DNA from: Sphingomicrobium aestuariivivum
GTDB taxonomy: Bacteria > Pseudomonadota > Alphaproteobacteria > Sphingomonadales > Sphingomonadaceae
Assembly: GCF_024721585.1 (NCBI RefSeq)
Contig: NZ_CP102629.1
Location: 2,056,501-2,120,500, forward strand
Length of the DNA stretch: 64,000 nucleotides
Reading direction: 5' to 3'
Positions 7,443-15,835 of the stretch are shown here, piece by piece. Positions within the stretch are counted from its first letter, which is position 1; each line of letters begins with the position of its first letter. Position numbers and translations under genes: made by a program. The notes beneath the pieces are model-generated. The model worked only from the letters and a program-made list of their open reading frames with translations, made no database searches and had not been told where the DNA came from.

Positions 7443-8564
7443 GTGAAAAAGATGATTGCGTATGGTGCCGCCGCGGTTTCGGCGGTAGCGATGGCGACTG
7501 CAGCCCAGGCCGCTCCGGCCCAGCCGATTTCCGGCCAGTATATCTGTACCTTCGATGCGAGCGTGTCGCCCGGCCAGGTGAAAGCCCAGTCGCAGCGCGC
7601 GGTGAATGCCGCCGGCGGGGCGCTGAAGTTCACCTACCAGAATACGGTTCGCGGTTTCGCGGTGAAGATGCCGGCCGGTGCCAGCGTTCGCGCCGACATC
7701 GCCAACCTCAAGGGCCGCAACGCCAACATCGCTTCGTGCGAGCAGGACAAGCTGATCACCCTGTCGGCTCCCCCTGCGGGCAAGGGCCCCGGTGGCGGCG
7801 GCGGTGATATCGACCAGCGTGTCGATTGGGGCGTCGAAAAGGTCGGTTCGGGTGCGCCCGTCTCGGGCCGTAAGGCTTACGTCATCGACAGCGGTGTCGA
7901 CCTCGACCACAACGACCTCAACGTGGTCGGCCCGCACTTCTATGCGGTCGGCAAGAGCGCCGACGACCAGAATGGTCACGGCACCCACGTCGCCGGCACG
8001 ATCGGTGCGGTCGACAACGCCATCGGCTTCAAGGGCGTCGCTCCCGGCGCGCCGATCGCCTCGGTCCGCGTGCTCGACCGTCGCGGTTCGGGCTCGATCT
8101 CGGGCGTGATCGCCGGTGTCGACTGGGTCGCCGCCAACGCCAATTCGGGTGACGTTGCCAACATGTCGCTGGGTGGCGGCGTGTCGCCGACGCTCGACGC
8201 GGCGGTCGAAGCGGCTGCTGCGGGCGGTGTCTGGATGGTTCTTGCCGCTGGCAACGAGTCGATGGACGCCAACAATTCGAGTCCGGCGCGAGCCGACGGG
8301 CCGCGCGTGCTGACCATCAGCGCGGTGGATTCGAACAACCGCCTGGCGAGCTTCTCGAACTACGGTTCGGTGGTCGATTATGCCGAGCCGGGCGTCGGCA
8401 TCGGTTCGACCTACAAGGACGGCGGCTATGCCAGCCTGTCGGGCACCTCGATGGCGGCGCCGCATGCGGCCGGCATCCTGATGACGCAGGATTCGATCTC
8501 GAATGGCGGCGCCATCAACGATACGTCGGGTGACGGCACCGCCGAACAGCTTGGCGTCCGCTAA
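7443..8564 (+). CDS. Secreted subtilisin-like serine protease (S8) with I9 propeptide
   Basis: A 373-residue preproenzyme. It begins with a signal peptide (VKKMIAYGAA..., Ala-rich to about residue 23), then an I9 inhibitor-like propeptide (about 30-105), a Gly-rich linker (GGGGG near 116-121), and the S8 catalytic domain. The triad is visible: D149 (YVIDSGVD), H179 (NGHGTHVAG) and S336 (SGTSMAAP), with oxyanion N271 (AAGNES). GTG at 7443 is chosen because GGGGAG lies nine bases upstream and it gives a basic N-terminus; an ATG nine bases later is possible. There is no C-terminal autotransporter or P domain, so it should be released after export. It is followed by a strong terminator. Confidence 0.92.
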   Translation: MKKMIAYGAAAVSAVAMATAAQAAPAQPISGQYICTFDASVSPGQVKAQSQRAVNAAGGALKFTYQNTVRGFAVKMPAGASVRADIANLKGRNANIASCEQDKLITLSAPPAGKGPGGGGGDIDQRVDWGVEKVGSGAPVSGRKAYVIDSGVDLDHNDLNVVGPHFYAVGKSADDQNGHGTHVAGTIGAVDNAIGFKGVAPGAPIASVRVLDRRGSGSISGVIAGVDWVAANANSGDVANMSLGGGVSPTLDAAVEAAAAGGVWMVLAAGNESMDANNSSPARADGPRVLTISAVDSNNRLASFSNYGSVVDYAEPGVGIGSTYKDGGYASLSGTSMAAPHAAGILMTQDSISNGGAINDTSGDGTAEQLGVR

Positions 8565-8587
8565 GCTTCACTCGCTGGACTGACGGA

Positions 8588-8624
8588 GGGGTCGGTGCCG
8601 CAATGGCGCCGGCCCCTTCTTCTT
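8588..8624 (+). terminator. Rho-independent terminator of the subtilase gene
   Basis: A 12-bp stem (8588-8599 with 8605-8616, two G-U pairs) and a 5-base loop GCAAT are followed by TTCTTCTT. It lies 23 bases after the subtilase stop codon and just beyond it the convergent small gene ends. Confidence 0.8.
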
Positions 8625-8629
8625 GGTCG

Positions 8630-8920
8630 TCAGTCGCGTTTCTTCGCCTCGGCCCAGCGGGCGCAGGCGGCGCGCTGGCGCTCGCGCTCCTCGGCGGCCA
8701 ACTCGGCGATCGCCTCGTCGCTGCACGCCTTCTTCATCCTGATGTCGTGCGTCACATAGCGCGGGAAGCCCGTCGGCTTGGGGAAGGTCACGGGCGGTCG
8801 CTCGGTCGGCACCTTGTAGGCGGGGATGGACGCGCCCGAGCGTGCCGGCTGGGCGAGGGCCTGGCTTGCCGTCATCGCGGCAAGACCGGTGGCGATGACC
8901 ATGGTGGTGATCGTTCGCAT
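8630..8920 (-). CDS. Small secreted protein of unknown function
   Basis: A 96-residue protein starting MRTITTMVIATGLAAMTASQ with a probable signal-peptidase site after ALA (SQALA-QP), so it is likely periplasmic. The mature part is about 73 residues: a Pro-rich segment (TERPPVTFPKP), then a charged alpha-helical C-terminus with two cysteines and many Glu/Arg (AAEERERQRAACARW). I do not recognise a family. It is convergent with the subtilase gene and divergent from the M28 peptidase gene. Confidence 0.6.
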   Translation of the reverse strand: MRTITTMVIATGLAAMTASQALAQPARSGASIPAYKVPTERPPVTFPKPTGFPRYVTHDIRMKKACSDEAIAELAAEERERQRAACARWAEAKKRD

Positions 8921-9033
8921 GGCTCGACTCCTTATCGTCAGAGGCCGGCCATCATAGCATATTCGCCCGCGCCCCGCGTGCAGGCTGGCCAAGCGGTGCG
9001 CGCGCTGCCAGTCTCGACCATCAAAGGAGATGA

Positions 9034-10419
9034 ATGCCGATGACCCTCGCCGCGCTCGCCCTCGCCCTGTTTGCCGCCGACCACCACCATGCGGCGGGCC
9101 ACGATCACCATCCCGGGGTTGCCGCGGGGCTCGAGGCACTGGCGGCTGGCGTGTCCGAAGACCGGCTCCGTTCGGATGTGGATACACTGGTGGGTTTCGG
9201 GACGCGACACACGCTGTCGAGCCAGGACGATCCGGAGCGCGGCATCGGCGCGGCCTGGGCGTGGAGCGAGGCGCAGTTCGAGGCTTTGGGGCTCGAGACA
9301 ATGCGCGTGTGCGACGAAGTGACGGGGCGGCGCATCCCCGAACCGGTGCGGGTATGCAATGTCGTCGCGATCCAGCGTGGCACCGAGCGGCCCGACCAGA
9401 TGATCCTGCTGACGGGCCATATCGACAGCCGGGTGTCGGACGTCATGGACGCGGTGAGCGATGCGCCCGGCGCCAATGACGACGGGTCGGGCACGGCGGG
9501 GGTGCTCGAGGCGGCGCGCGTGCTGAGCCGGCACAAGTTTCCCGCGACGATCGTCTATGCGCATCTGACGGGGGAGGAGCAGGGGCTGTTCGGGGGGAGG
9601 ATCCTCGCCGCCCATGCGCGTGCGAATGGCTGGCAGGTCATCGCCAATCTCAACAATGACATCATCGGCAACAGTTGTGGTTCGGACGGGCATTGCGAGC
9701 CGGATGTGGTGCGGCTTTTCTCGGAGGGGCCGCGGCGGCAAGGCTATGATGCCGGGCTGATGGCGGCGCAGCATCGGCTGGGGGGCGAGAATGACGCGCC
9801 GAGCCGCGGGCTGTCGCGCTATGTCGATGCCCTCGCCGAGTGGCTCCCGGGCATCGGGCTCGACGTCCGCCCGATCTGGCGCACCGACCGCTGGGGGCGC
9901 GGCGGCGACCATATCGAGATGCTCGCCGCGGGCTATCCGGCGGTGCGCTTCACCGTGGGGGTCGAGGATTACGACCACCAGCACCAGGACCTTCGTACGG
10001 AGGACGGGACTTTTTATGGCGACGTCGCGGCGGAGATGGACTTTGCCTATCTCGCCAGGGTGACCGCGCTCAATGTCGCGACCGCCGCCGCGCTGGCGAG
10101 CGCGCCGCCGCCGCCCTCGGGCGTCGAGGCGGAAGGAGCGGTCTCGACCGACACGACGCTGCGCTGGGAGGCGGCGTCGGGGGCGGATCATTACAAGATT
10201 GTCTGGCGGCGCACCGATGCCAGCCAATGGGGCGCGGACCATCGCCGCGTCGATGCCGATAGCTGCACCGACGGGCAGTGCGAGGTGGTGCTCGACGGCG
10301 TGCGCGTCGACGACTGGATCTTCGGGGTCGCCTCGGCGAGCGCGGACCATCATTACAGCCCGGCGGTGGCGGCGGTACCCGGCGGGCAATATGCACCGCT
10401 CGAGGAGAGGGCGGAATAG
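9034..10419 (+). CDS. Exported M28-family zinc aminopeptidase with histidine-rich N terminus
   Basis: A 461-residue protein with a short hydrophobic leader and then a His-rich stretch HHHAAGHDHH (17-26), followed by an M28 peptidase domain (about 30-355) and a C-terminal fibronectin-III-like segment. Zinc ligands and catalytic residues fit M28: H129 (GHIDS), D149 (GANDDGSG), E181/E182 (GEEQG), D209 (NNDIIG) and H315 or H317 (YDHQHQD). M28 enzymes remove N-terminal residues from peptides. AGGAG lies four bases before the ATG at 9034 and ten before a second ATG at 9040; either may be used. The leader is short, so export is likely but not certain. Confidence 0.85.
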   Translation: MPMTLAALALALFAADHHHAAGHDHHPGVAAGLEALAAGVSEDRLRSDVDTLVGFGTRHTLSSQDDPERGIGAAWAWSEAQFEALGLETMRVCDEVTGRRIPEPVRVCNVVAIQRGTERPDQMILLTGHIDSRVSDVMDAVSDAPGANDDGSGTAGVLEAARVLSRHKFPATIVYAHLTGEEQGLFGGRILAAHARANGWQVIANLNNDIIGNSCGSDGHCEPDVVRLFSEGPRRQGYDAGLMAAQHRLGGENDAPSRGLSRYVDALAEWLPGIGLDVRPIWRTDRWGRGGDHIEMLAAGYPAVRFTVGVEDYDHQHQDLRTEDGTFYGDVAAEMDFAYLARVTALNVATAAALASAPPPPSGVEAEGAVSTDTTLRWEAASGADHYKIVWRRTDASQWGADHRRVDADSCTDGQCEVVLDGVRVDDWIFGVASASADHHYSPAVAAVPGGQYAPLEERAE

Positions 10420-10461
10420 CGGGCTTTCCTTTTGCCGCCTGCGCCCCCATCTCTTGGGGCA

Positions 10462-12714
10462 ATGGCAAATAACCAAAAGACCAAGAAACCGCGCCGCCCG
10501 ACGCCGGGCGTGCCGTCCAAGCAACAAATTCTCGATTTCATCGAACAGTCCGACGATGCCGTCGGCAAGCGCGAAATCGCCAAACATTTTCGCCTGAAAG
10601 GGCAGGACAAGATCGCGCTCAAGGCCGTCCTCAAGGACATGGCCGACGAGGGCCTGATCGACCATTCGCCGGGCCGCGCCTTTCACAAGATGGGCGGCGT
10701 GCCGCGCGTCACCGTGCTGCGCGTCGTCTCGACCGAGGATGGCGAAGTCTGGGCCGAGCCCGAACAGTGGCAGGGCGAGGGCGCCAAGCCCCGCCTGCGC
10801 GTCATCGAACGCGGGCGCCGCTCGGCGCTCGGCGTCAACGACCGCCTGCTCGCGCGGACCGAGGAACGTGGCAAGGGCCATGTCGCCCATGTCATGAAGA
10901 AACTCGCCCGCTCGGCCGAGATGCTGATGGGGGTGGTGCGCAAGGAAGGCAGCCGCTTCTTCCTCGCGCCGATCGACAAGAAACAGCGCACCGTCTTCGG
11001 CCTGACCGACCTCGGCGAGGCGGAAGTGGGCGACCTCGTCCTCGCCGAGCCGGTGCGCTCGGGCCGCAAGATGCCGACAGCGCGTGTCGATGCCGTGCTC
11101 GGCGATCCCTTCGCGCCAAAGTCCTTCAGCATGATCGCGATCCACAAATATGGCATCCGCAACCGCTTTCCTGACGAAGTGGTGGCCGAGGCCGAGAAGG
11201 TCGCGAAATGGGATCTTGGCGAGCGGGAGGACCTTACCCACCTGCCGATCGTCGCGATCGACCCCGAGGATGCGCGCGATCACGATGACGCGATCTGGGC
11301 CGAGGCCGATGATGCCAAGGATAATCCCGGCGGCTACAAGGCCGTGGTCGCCATCGCCGACGTCAGCTTCTATGTCCGCCCCGGTAGTGACCTCGACCGC
11401 GAGGCGTTGAAGCGCGGCAACAGCGTCTATTTCCCCGACCGCGTCGTGCCGATGCTGCCCGAGGAATTGTCGGCGGGCATCTGTTCGCTGAAGGAGGGCG
11501 TCGATCGCGCCGCGATGGTGGCGCATATCCGTGTCGACAGCGGCGGCAATATCAAGGACTTCCGCTTCAGCCGCGCGAAGGTGCGGATCGCCGCCAACAT
11601 CGCCTACGAGAATGCGCAGGCGGCGATCGACGGCGAGAAGGATCGCGTCGATCCCGATATCGTGAAGTGTGCGCTCGAGCCGCTATGGCAGTGCTGGAAG
11701 GTGCTCCTGCAGGCGCGCGAGGCGCGCGAGCCGCTTGATCTCGACCTGCCCGAGCGCCGTGTGCAGCTCGACGAGAAAGGGCGGATCATGTCGGTCGCGC
11801 CGCGCGAGCGGCTCGATGCGCATCGGCTGGTCGAGGATTATATGATCCTCGCCAATGTCGCGGCGGCCAAGGCGCTCGAGAAGAAGAAGCGCCCCGTGAT
11901 GTATCGCATCCACGAGACGCCGGGGCGCGAGAAGCTGGTCACGCTGAAGGACTATCTCGCGACCTTCGATCTTCCGTTCGCGCTCGGGCAGGTGGTGCTG
12001 CCCAAGACTTTCAATGCGATCCTCGAGAAGATCGGGCCCGATCACGACAATCGCATCGAGATCACCGAACAGATCCTGCGCTCGCAGATGCAGGCGCGCT
12101 ACGGCCCCGAGCCGCTCGGCCACTTCGGGCTGGCGCTCGGAAGCTATGCGCATTTTACCTCGCCGATCCGCCGCTATGCCGACCTCCTGGTGCATCGCAC
12201 GCTGACGGCGGCATACGACCTCGGGCCGGGCGGGATCAGTCTCAAGGAAGCCGAGGACTTCGCGCGGGTGGGCGAGGTCATCTCCTCGCTCGAACGGCGC
12301 GCGATGGAGGCCGAGCGCGAGACGGTCGACCGCTATGTGGCGGCCTATCTGTCGGACCAGGTCGGCCAGCTGGTCGAGGCGCGGATCACCGGTGTGCAGC
12401 CTTTCGGCTTCTTCGCCACGGTGACCGACCTCGGCGGAGACGGGCTCGTGCTCGCCAAGACGCTGGGGCGCGAATATTTCCGCTATGACGAAAAGCGCCA
12501 GGCCCTCATCGGCGAGAAGTCGCAGGACGAATATCGCTCGGGCATGCGGCTGAAGCTGAAGCTCGTCGAGGCTGATCCGGTGTCGGGCGCGCTGCGCTTC
12601 GAATTGCCCGAGGGCAGCTACGGCGGTGACCGGAACGATGGCCCGAGACGGCGCCGCGACGGGAAAGGCAAAAGCGGGGGCAAGAACCGGCAAAAAGGCC
12701 GCAAGCGCGGTTGA
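10462..12714 (+). CDS. rnr: Ribonuclease R (3'-5' exoribonuclease)
   Basis: A 750-residue processive exoribonuclease that degrades structured RNA, including rRNA and mRNA. An N-terminal winged-helix region (about 20-75, KREIAKHFRLKG), cold-shock domains, the RNB catalytic domain with DPEDARDHDDAIWAE near 267 (the acidic metal-binding cluster), and a C-terminal S1 domain (about 640-720) are in the usual order. The tail is Lys/Arg/Gly-rich, as in other RNase R proteins, where it aids RNA binding. The ATG at 10462 gives the typical N terminus (MANNQKTKKPRR). It is followed 58 bp later by the DUF1508 gene. Confidence 0.95.
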   Translation: MANNQKTKKPRRPTPGVPSKQQILDFIEQSDDAVGKREIAKHFRLKGQDKIALKAVLKDMADEGLIDHSPGRAFHKMGGVPRVTVLRVVSTEDGEVWAEPEQWQGEGAKPRLRVIERGRRSALGVNDRLLARTEERGKGHVAHVMKKLARSAEMLMGVVRKEGSRFFLAPIDKKQRTVFGLTDLGEAEVGDLVLAEPVRSGRKMPTARVDAVLGDPFAPKSFSMIAIHKYGIRNRFPDEVVAEAEKVAKWDLGEREDLTHLPIVAIDPEDARDHDDAIWAEADDAKDNPGGYKAVVAIADVSFYVRPGSDLDREALKRGNSVYFPDRVVPMLPEELSAGICSLKEGVDRAAMVAHIRVDSGGNIKDFRFSRAKVRIAANIAYENAQAAIDGEKDRVDPDIVKCALEPLWQCWKVLLQAREAREPLDLDLPERRVQLDEKGRIMSVAPRERLDAHRLVEDYMILANVAAAKALEKKKRPVMYRIHETPGREKLVTLKDYLATFDLPFALGQVVLPKTFNAILEKIGPDHDNRIEITEQILRSQMQARYGPEPLGHFGLALGSYAHFTSPIRRYADLLVHRTLTAAYDLGPGGISLKEAEDFARVGEVISSLERRAMEAERETVDRYVAAYLSDQVGQLVEARITGVQPFGFFATVTDLGGDGLVLAKTLGREYFRYDEKRQALIGEKSQDEYRSGMRLKLKLVEADPVSGALRFELPEGSYGGDRNDGPRRRRDGKGKSGGKNRQKGRKRG

Positions 12715-12772
12715 CGGGCTGGCGGGTGACGGTCAGGCTGGACCCCGAGTTTCACCAACAGGAGAACTGCCG

Positions 12773-12949
12773 ATGGCGCACAAATTCTACATCCGGAAGG
12801 ACAAGGCCGGCGAGTTCCGCGCGAGCTTCGAATATAATGGCGAGAAGATTTTCTGGACCGAGGGCTACAGCTCGAAGGCCAGCGCGAAGAATGCCATCGA
12901 GAGCGTGCTCAAGAACGGCCCCAGCGCCGAGGTGGTCGACGAAAGCTAG
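12773..12949 (+). CDS. YegP-like DUF1508 protein (single repeat)
   Basis: A 58-residue protein (MAHKFYIRKDKAGEFRASFE...) matching the DUF1508 / YegP fold: FY..KDKAGEFR and the segment GEKIFWTEGYSSKASAKNAI. E. coli YegP carries two such repeats; this has one. The ATG has an AGGAG ribosome site seven bases upstream. The function is unknown; YegP has been described as a small basic protein of unclear role. It follows rnr and may be cotranscribed. Confidence 0.85.
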   Translation: MAHKFYIRKDKAGEFRASFEYNGEKIFWTEGYSSKASAKNAIESVLKNGPSAEVVDES

Positions 12950-13005
12950 AACTCCGAGGCGGGTTTTGGCGTTGGCCGGGTGATCCCATCCCGACAGGAG
13001 CGACC

Positions 13006-13527
13006 ATGACCCGCCTCATTCCCGATCAGACCGTTCCCGCGCTCGACCTGCCGCTTGTGCAGGACGGGGGTTTTTCCTTGCAGGGCGCCAACCCCGATTA
13101 CCTCACCATCATCGGCTTCTATCGCGGGCTGCATTGCCCGATCTGCAAGAAGTGGCTCGAGCAGCTCAATGGTGTGATCGACGAGTTTGGCGAGCTCGGC
13201 ATCAGCGTGGTCGCGGCGTCGATGGACGAGCCGGTCCGAGCGCGCAAGACGCGCATGGACTGGGATGTAGGAAAGGTCCCTATCGCGCATGACATGAGCG
13301 AGGACACGGCGCGCAGCTGGGGTCTCTATATCTCCGACAAGCGCGAGGGGAGCGAAGAGCCTGATCGCTTCTCCGAACCGGGGCTGTTCCTCGTGCGCCC
13401 CGATCGTACGCTCTACGCCTGCGTGGTGCAAACCATGCCCTTTACGCGGCCCGACTGGAACGACCTGCTCGGCGGGCTGAAGTTCGTGAAGGACAAGGAT
13501 TATCCCGCGCGCGGCGCGGCGACCTGA
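13006..13527 (+). CDS. Peroxiredoxin-like thioredoxin-fold protein (AhpC/TSA type, CPIC)
   Basis: A 173-residue cytosolic thioredoxin-fold protein. The active-site motif is HCPICKKWL with Cys44 and Cys47, a CxxC arrangement instead of the TxxC of classical peroxiredoxins. It probably belongs to the AhpC/TSA-related family that may act as a thiol peroxidase or disulfide reductase. PGLFLVRPDRTLY is the conserved cis-Pro strand region. A ribosome site (AGGAG) lies seven bases before the ATG. The redox substrate cannot be deduced. Confidence 0.8.
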   Translation: MTRLIPDQTVPALDLPLVQDGGFSLQGANPDYLTIIGFYRGLHCPICKKWLEQLNGVIDEFGELGISVVAASMDEPVRARKTRMDWDVGKVPIAHDMSEDTARSWGLYISDKREGSEEPDRFSEPGLFLVRPDRTLYACVVQTMPFTRPDWNDLLGGLKFVKDKDYPARGAAT

Positions 13528-13531
13528 GGCA

Positions 13532-13633
13532 TTAGCCCAGCGCGACGAGGCCGAGACCGAAGAGGACGAGCGCCGCCGCCGGCGAGCCGGGCAGGAGTAG
13601 CATGGGCAGGGTCAGGATGCCGAGCGACACCAT
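13532..13633 (-). CDS. Candidate 33-residue hydrophobic protein coupled to dcd
   Basis: Translating the minus strand from the ATG at 13633 gives MVSLGILTLPMLLLPGSPAA and then ALVLFGLGLVALG before a TAA, 33 residues and almost wholly hydrophobic with a Pro-Gly turn in the middle. The ATG is two bases after the dcd stop codon, the spacing expected of coupled translation. The whole gene fits exactly between dcd and the end of the convergent peroxiredoxin gene. It may be a membrane hairpin. No family is recognised, and a chance ORF remains possible. Confidence 0.4.
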   Translation of the reverse strand: MVSLGILTLPMLLLPGSPAAALVLFGLGLVALG

Positions 13634-13635
13634 GA

Positions 13636-14190
13636 TCAGAGCTTCGGCAGCGTCACGCCGCGCTGGCCCATATATTTGCCGGCGCGGTCCTTGTAGCTGG
13701 TCTCGCAGCGCTCGTTGCCCTTGAGGAAGAGGAACTGGCAGGCACCCTCGTTGGCGTAAATCTTGGCGGGCAGCGGGGTGGTGTTGGAAAATTCCAGCGT
13801 CACATGGCCCTCCCAGCCGGGCTCCAGGGGGGTCACGTTCACGATGATGCCGCAGCGCGCATAGGTCGACTTGCCGAGGCAGATGACGAGCACGTCCTCG
13901 GGGATGCGGAAATATTCAACCGTCCGGGCCAGCGCGAAGCTGTTGGGCGGGATGATGCAGCAGTCGGTCTTCTTGTCGACAAAGCTCTGCGAGGAGAAGT
14001 CCTTGGGGTCGACCACGGCCGAGTCGATGTTGGTGAAGATCTTGAACTCGTCGGCGACGCGCGCGTCATAGCCGTAGGAGGACAGGCCGTAGCTGATATT
14101 GCCTTCGCGGCGCTGGGCTTCGACGAAGGGTTCGATCATGCCGTGGTCCTGCGACTGGGCGCGAATCCACTTGTCCGAGAGAATGCTCAT
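13636..14190 (-). CDS. dcd: dCTP deaminase
   Basis: A 184-residue enzyme that deaminates dCTP to dUTP, supplying dTTP synthesis. The trimeric dUTPase-like fold is shown by [11 protein letters not shown], the [10 protein letters not shown] segment, and [15 protein letters not shown], where the Glu is the catalytic base in Dcd. The length is in the usual 184-193 range. The ATG at 14190 ([10 protein letters not shown]) is the conserved family start; the upstream in-frame extension reaches into the promoter region. It is transcribed divergently from dnaB across a 128-bp spacer that holds a DnaA box. Confidence 0.95.
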   Translation of the reverse strand: MSILSDKWIRAQSQDHGMIEPFVEAQRREGNISYGLSSYGYDARVADEFKIFTNIDSAVVDPKDFSSQSFVDKKTDCCIIPPNSFALARTVEYFRIPEDVLVICLGKSTYARCGIIVNVTPLEPGWEGHVTLEFSNTTPLPAKIYANEGACQFLFLKGNERCETSYKDRAGKYMGQRGVTLPKL

Positions 14191-14252
14191 GATGAAGGCG
14201 TAGCGCGGCTTTTTTGCCGCGTCACCCCGCGCGTTTGTGCGGCTCGCCCGAG

Positions 14253-14261
14253 TTATCCACA
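14253..14261 (+). promoter_or_regulatory. Perfect DnaA box upstream of dnaB
   Basis: TTATCCACA is an exact match to the strong DnaA-box consensus TTATNCACA (the E. coli R1 sequence). It sits 58 bases before the dnaB start in the dcd-dnaB divergent spacer. Only one box is seen, so it is a candidate for DnaA transcriptional control and not an origin. Confidence 0.6.
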
Positions 14262-14318
14262 CGACATCCCCGACTGTTTTTGTCCGCGCCCCCACGGGTC
14301 CCCAAAACGTGCTAGGGA

Positions 14319-15824
14319 ATGGGCATGGCAGAAGTGGTCCAGATAGCCGAGAGCGGGGGCTCCGGGGAAGAAGCGCAGCAGGTGCTGCCGGCGAACGTCG
14401 AGGCGGAGGCCGCGCTCCTGGGCGCGCTGATGATCGATAATCGTCTGGTCGAGGACGTGCAGATGCGGCTTCGGGCCGAGCATTTCTTCGAACCGTTGCA
14501 TGGCAGGGTCTACGAGCAGATCCTGCGGCTCACGGACAAGAACATGATCGCCACGCCGGTGACGCTGAAGCCGTTGTTCGAGGCCGACGAGGCGATGCGG
14601 GAGGTCGGGGGGCCTGCCTATCTCGCCAAGCTGACGGGCTCGGGCGCGAGCGTCATCGGCGCGCGCGACTTTGCCGCGCAGATCTACGACCTCGCGCTCT
14701 TGCGCGCGCTGGTCGGGGTCGGGCGCGACATGGTCGAGGGCGCGCTCGACACGTCGGACGAGGTGGCGCCGCTCGACCAGGTCGAGGCGGCCGAGACCGC
14801 GCTCTATCGCGTCGCCGAGGAAGGCGGGGCGGAAGGCAAGGCCAAGAGCTTCGGAGATGCCTCGAAGCTGGCGCTCGACATGGCCGAAAAGGCGCTCAAT
14901 TCGGGCGGCCACCTGTCGGGGGTGACGACGGGGATCGAGGGCATCAACGCCAAGATCGGCGGCATGCACAAGTCCGACCTCATCATCCTCGCGGGGCGTC
15001 CCGGCATGGGCAAGACCTCGCTTGCGACCAACATCGCCTTCGCCGCCGCGCAGCGCTGGAACCAGGACGAGCGCGACGGCATCGAGGAGAAGAAGCGGGT
15101 CGGCGCGCCGACGGTCTTCTTCAGCCTCGAAATGTCGGCCGACCAGCTGGCGACGCGTATCCTTGCCGAACAGTCGGGGATTTCGGGCGAGAATTTGCGC
15201 ATGGGCAAGATCTCGAAGACCGAGTTCCAGAGCCTTGCGCGCGCCGCGAGCGACCTTGCGAGCCTGCCGCTCTATATCGACGACACGCCGGGCCTGACGA
15301 TCGCGGCGATGCGCACGCGTGCGCGCCGCCTGAAGCGCCAGAAGGGCATCGGCTTCGTCGTGGTCGATTACCTCCAGCTCCTGTCGGGCTCGGGGCGTAG
15401 CTCAGAAGCCAACCGCGTGCAGGAAATCTCGGAGATCTCGCGCGGGCTCAAGCAGCTCGCCAAGGAACTGGACGTGCCGGTGCTGGCGCTCTCACAGCTC
15501 AGCCGTGGTGTCGAGCAGCGCGAGAACAAGCGACCGCTGCTCTCCGACCTTCGTGAATCGGGCTCGATCGAGCAGGACGCGGATATGGTCTGGTTCGTTT
15601 TCCGTCCGGACTATTATCACGAGATGCTCAAGCCCGACGACGACCATCCCGATATCGGCATGTGGCGCGAGGAGATGGAGCGCATCTACGGCACCGCCGA
15701 GCTTATCGTGGCCAAGCAGCGTCACGGTGCGACGGGTGCGGTGAAGATGATGTTCGACCGCAAGTCGACGCGTTTTACCGACGCGCCGATGGACAATGCC
15801 TATACCGCCGAAATGCGCGGCTAG
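14319..15824 (+). CDS. dnaB: Replicative DNA helicase DnaB
   Basis: A 501-residue hexameric helicase that unwinds the chromosome at the fork. The N-terminal primase-interaction domain (about 24-125, [15 protein letters not shown]), a linker, and the RecA-like motor follow the standard layout. Walker A is GRPGMGKT at 226-233, the switch FFSLEMS is at 267-273, and Walker B is [11 protein letters not shown]. There is no intein, unlike some bacterial DnaB proteins. ATG 14319 is used; a second ATG six bases downstream (MAEVVQIAE) is equally possible, and neither has a strong ribosome site. Confidence 0.96.
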   Translation: MGMAEVVQIAESGGSGEEAQQVLPANVEAEAALLGALMIDNRLVEDVQMRLRAEHFFEPLHGRVYEQILRLTDKNMIATPVTLKPLFEADEAMREVGGPAYLAKLTGSGASVIGARDFAAQIYDLALLRALVGVGRDMVEGALDTSDEVAPLDQVEAAETALYRVAEEGGAEGKAKSFGDASKLALDMAEKALNSGGHLSGVTTGIEGINAKIGGMHKSDLIILAGRPGMGKTSLATNIAFAAAQRWNQDERDGIEEKKRVGAPTVFFSLEMSADQLATRILAEQSGISGENLRMGKISKTEFQSLARAASDLASLPLYIDDTPGLTIAAMRTRARRLKRQKGIGFVVVDYLQLLSGSGRSSEANRVQEISEISRGLKQLAKELDVPVLALSQLSRGVEQRENKRPLLSDLRESGSIEQDADMVWFVFRPDYYHEMLKPDDDHPDIGMWREEMERIYGTAELIVAKQRHGATGAVKMMFDRKSTRFTDAPMDNAYTAEMRG

Positions 15825-15835
15825 GCCGCCGCGCC

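Noticed and set aside
8938-11526. An 862-codon minus-strand open frame across the M28 peptidase and rnr
   Set aside because: It runs antisense to two clear genes (M28 peptidase, RNase R) and shows no domain.
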